Assembly: GCA_031552355.1 (NCBI GenBank) | Contig: JAVBMO010000039.1 | Coordinates: 1 to 6,492 of the forward strand | Origin: JAVBMO01 sp031552355 | Lineage (GTDB): Bacteria > Bacteroidota > Bacteroidia > Bacteroidales > P3 | Direction: 5' to 3' | Length of the DNA stretch: 6,492 nt | In this document: piece by piece, positions 5,693-6,492 of the stretch | How the letters are laid out: every line of letters starts with the position of its first letter | Position numbering within the stretch: position 1 is the stretch's first letter | Notes under the pieces: generated by a model | Databases searched by the model: none | Seen by the model: only the letters and a program-made list of their open reading frames with translations | What the model was told of the DNA's origin: nothing | Translations under genes and position numbers: made by a program

Positions 5693-6492
5693 TTAAAATT
5701 TCAGCCAAAGGCTTGCTCTGTACCAGCGTCCGGGCATGGGGTAGTTTTTCACCACTTCGTATTGTACATTTGTCAGGTTTAGCACATCAAAAGCTACACG
5801 CCAAGCGGTTTTGCTTATATCGAATTTGTACGATGCCGAAATATTTTGATCCACATAGCCTGGCAATAGGTTTTTGGGAGTATTTTGCCCCAAACTGTAG
5901 CGTTCGCCTGAAGCAGTAAAGCTGTACGACAAATCGAAAGATTTAAACGATATTCCCCACAGGCAAGAACCCGAATTTACCGGTGTATATGGAATATGGT
6001 TCTCGTACAGCTTACTTTCAGGAGTGGTTACATCCAAGGCATTTTGCCAAGTGTAGTTTGCTTCTGTATAAATTTGCAGGTCTCTTAAAGGTGTAATGGC
6101 GCCTTTAAAACTAATGTCAATTCCTTTTATATCCACTTTTCCAATATTTTGCATCGACCAAAGGAAAAGGTTTTGTATTGGAATGGCCACAATTTTATCG
6201 GTAATTGTGTTTTGGTAAGCATCCAAAGAACCTGAAACATAATGTTTTCCGTTTTCCCATGTTTGGTAATAACTAACACCTAAGTTAAGCTGTTTTGCCG
6301 TTTCGGGTTTCAGGTTTTTGTTCCCCATTTGGTTGTAATACAATTCGTTGAAAGTAGGCAGACGATACGATTCTTTGTAGAAAAACCGGATTTGAAAAGG
6401 AGTGTTTTTGAACGGATAAAGCGAAAGGCCTACATTTGGAGAAAGTTTGTATTTATTGTCCGAAGCATTTCCGGTTTCTACTTTTTCGCCGG
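5693..6492 (-). CDS. TonB-dependent outer-membrane receptor, C-terminal part (BtuB-like candidate)
   Basis: The last 265 residues of a TonB-dependent receptor; the frame is open to base 6490 with no start, so the N-terminal signal, plug and first barrel strands lie beyond the window. The ATG at 6343 is internal. Visible are alternating beta-barrel strands, the family signature YRLPTFNELYY followed by GNKNLKPETAKQLNLGVSYY, the strand SFDLSYSFTASGERY, and the C-terminal block NLTNVQYEVVKNYPMPGRWYR ending in LWLKF, with the terminal aromatic residue needed for BAM-dependent assembly. The receptor imports scarce ligands across the outer membrane using TonB energy. Its place upstream of a BtuG-like propeller and a DUF4465 protein points to cobalamin, but the barrel fragment alone does not fix the substrate. 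It ends in TAA at 5693-5695, and the next gene starts 105 bp later. Confidence 0.93.
   Translation of the reverse strand, partial: GEKVETGNASDNKYKLSPNVGLSLYPFKNTPFQIRFFYKESYRLPTFNELYYNQMGNKNLKPETAKQLNLGVSYYQTWENGKHYVSGSLDAYQNTITDKIVAIPIQNLFLWSMQNIGKVDIKGIDISFKGAITPLRDLQIYTEANYTWQNALDVTTPESKLYENHIPYTPVNSGSCLWGISFKSFDLSYSFTASGERYSLGQNTPKNLLPGYVDQNISASYKFDISKTAWRVAFDVLNLTNVQYEVVKNYPMPGRWYRASLWLKF

Overview
The window looks like part of a Bacteroidota chromosome, probably a Bacteroidales-type organism or relative that has a type IX secretion system (T9SS). Three things support this: two large secreted proteins end in T9SS type A C-terminal sorting domains (YPNP...G-x-Y-x-L/I-x-I), a SusC/BtuB-type TonB-dependent receptor lies beside them, and the start codons have A/T-rich leaders without clear Shine-Dalgarno sites. 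No replication or RNA genes are visible.

Bases 1-1470 are a graveyard of insertion sequences. A minus-strand ISAs1-family DDE transposase (1-875, running off the left edge) is broken by a -1 frameshift in a short G run. A plus-strand IS200/IS605-family Y1 transposase (950-1396) is broken by an in-frame TGA and has also lost the second His of its HUH motif. Two hairpins follow the Y1 gene. Bases 1539-1690 hold no gene but a dense array of long palindromes, some of which can form mutually exclusive hairpins.

Bases 1714-6492 carry three genes, all on the minus strand, in the order receptor (5693-6492, 5' end outside the window), a YncE/BtuG-like beta-propeller (4253-5587), and a large modular protein with a DUF4465 region (1714-4125). 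This order resembles the Bacteroides vitamin B12 capture loci, in which the outer-membrane transporter BtuB works with surface B12-binding proteins (BtuG, BtuH). The inferred job is capture of cobalamin, or a similar scarce ligand, at the cell surface and delivery to the TonB-dependent channel. In contrast to the Bacteroides lipoproteins, both accessory proteins here have signal peptides without a lipobox and T9SS sorting domains, so they would reach the surface by another route.

The locus is also sprinkled with a 24-bp AT-rich dispersed repeat. One copy lies in each intergenic gap and a third lies inside the T9SS domain of the large protein. There, together with a second repeat-like stretch encoding SLRGTKQS, it makes the domain about 16 residues longer than that of the neighbouring propeller protein. 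No cobalamin riboswitch is visible; if there is one it should lie upstream of the receptor, beyond base 6492.
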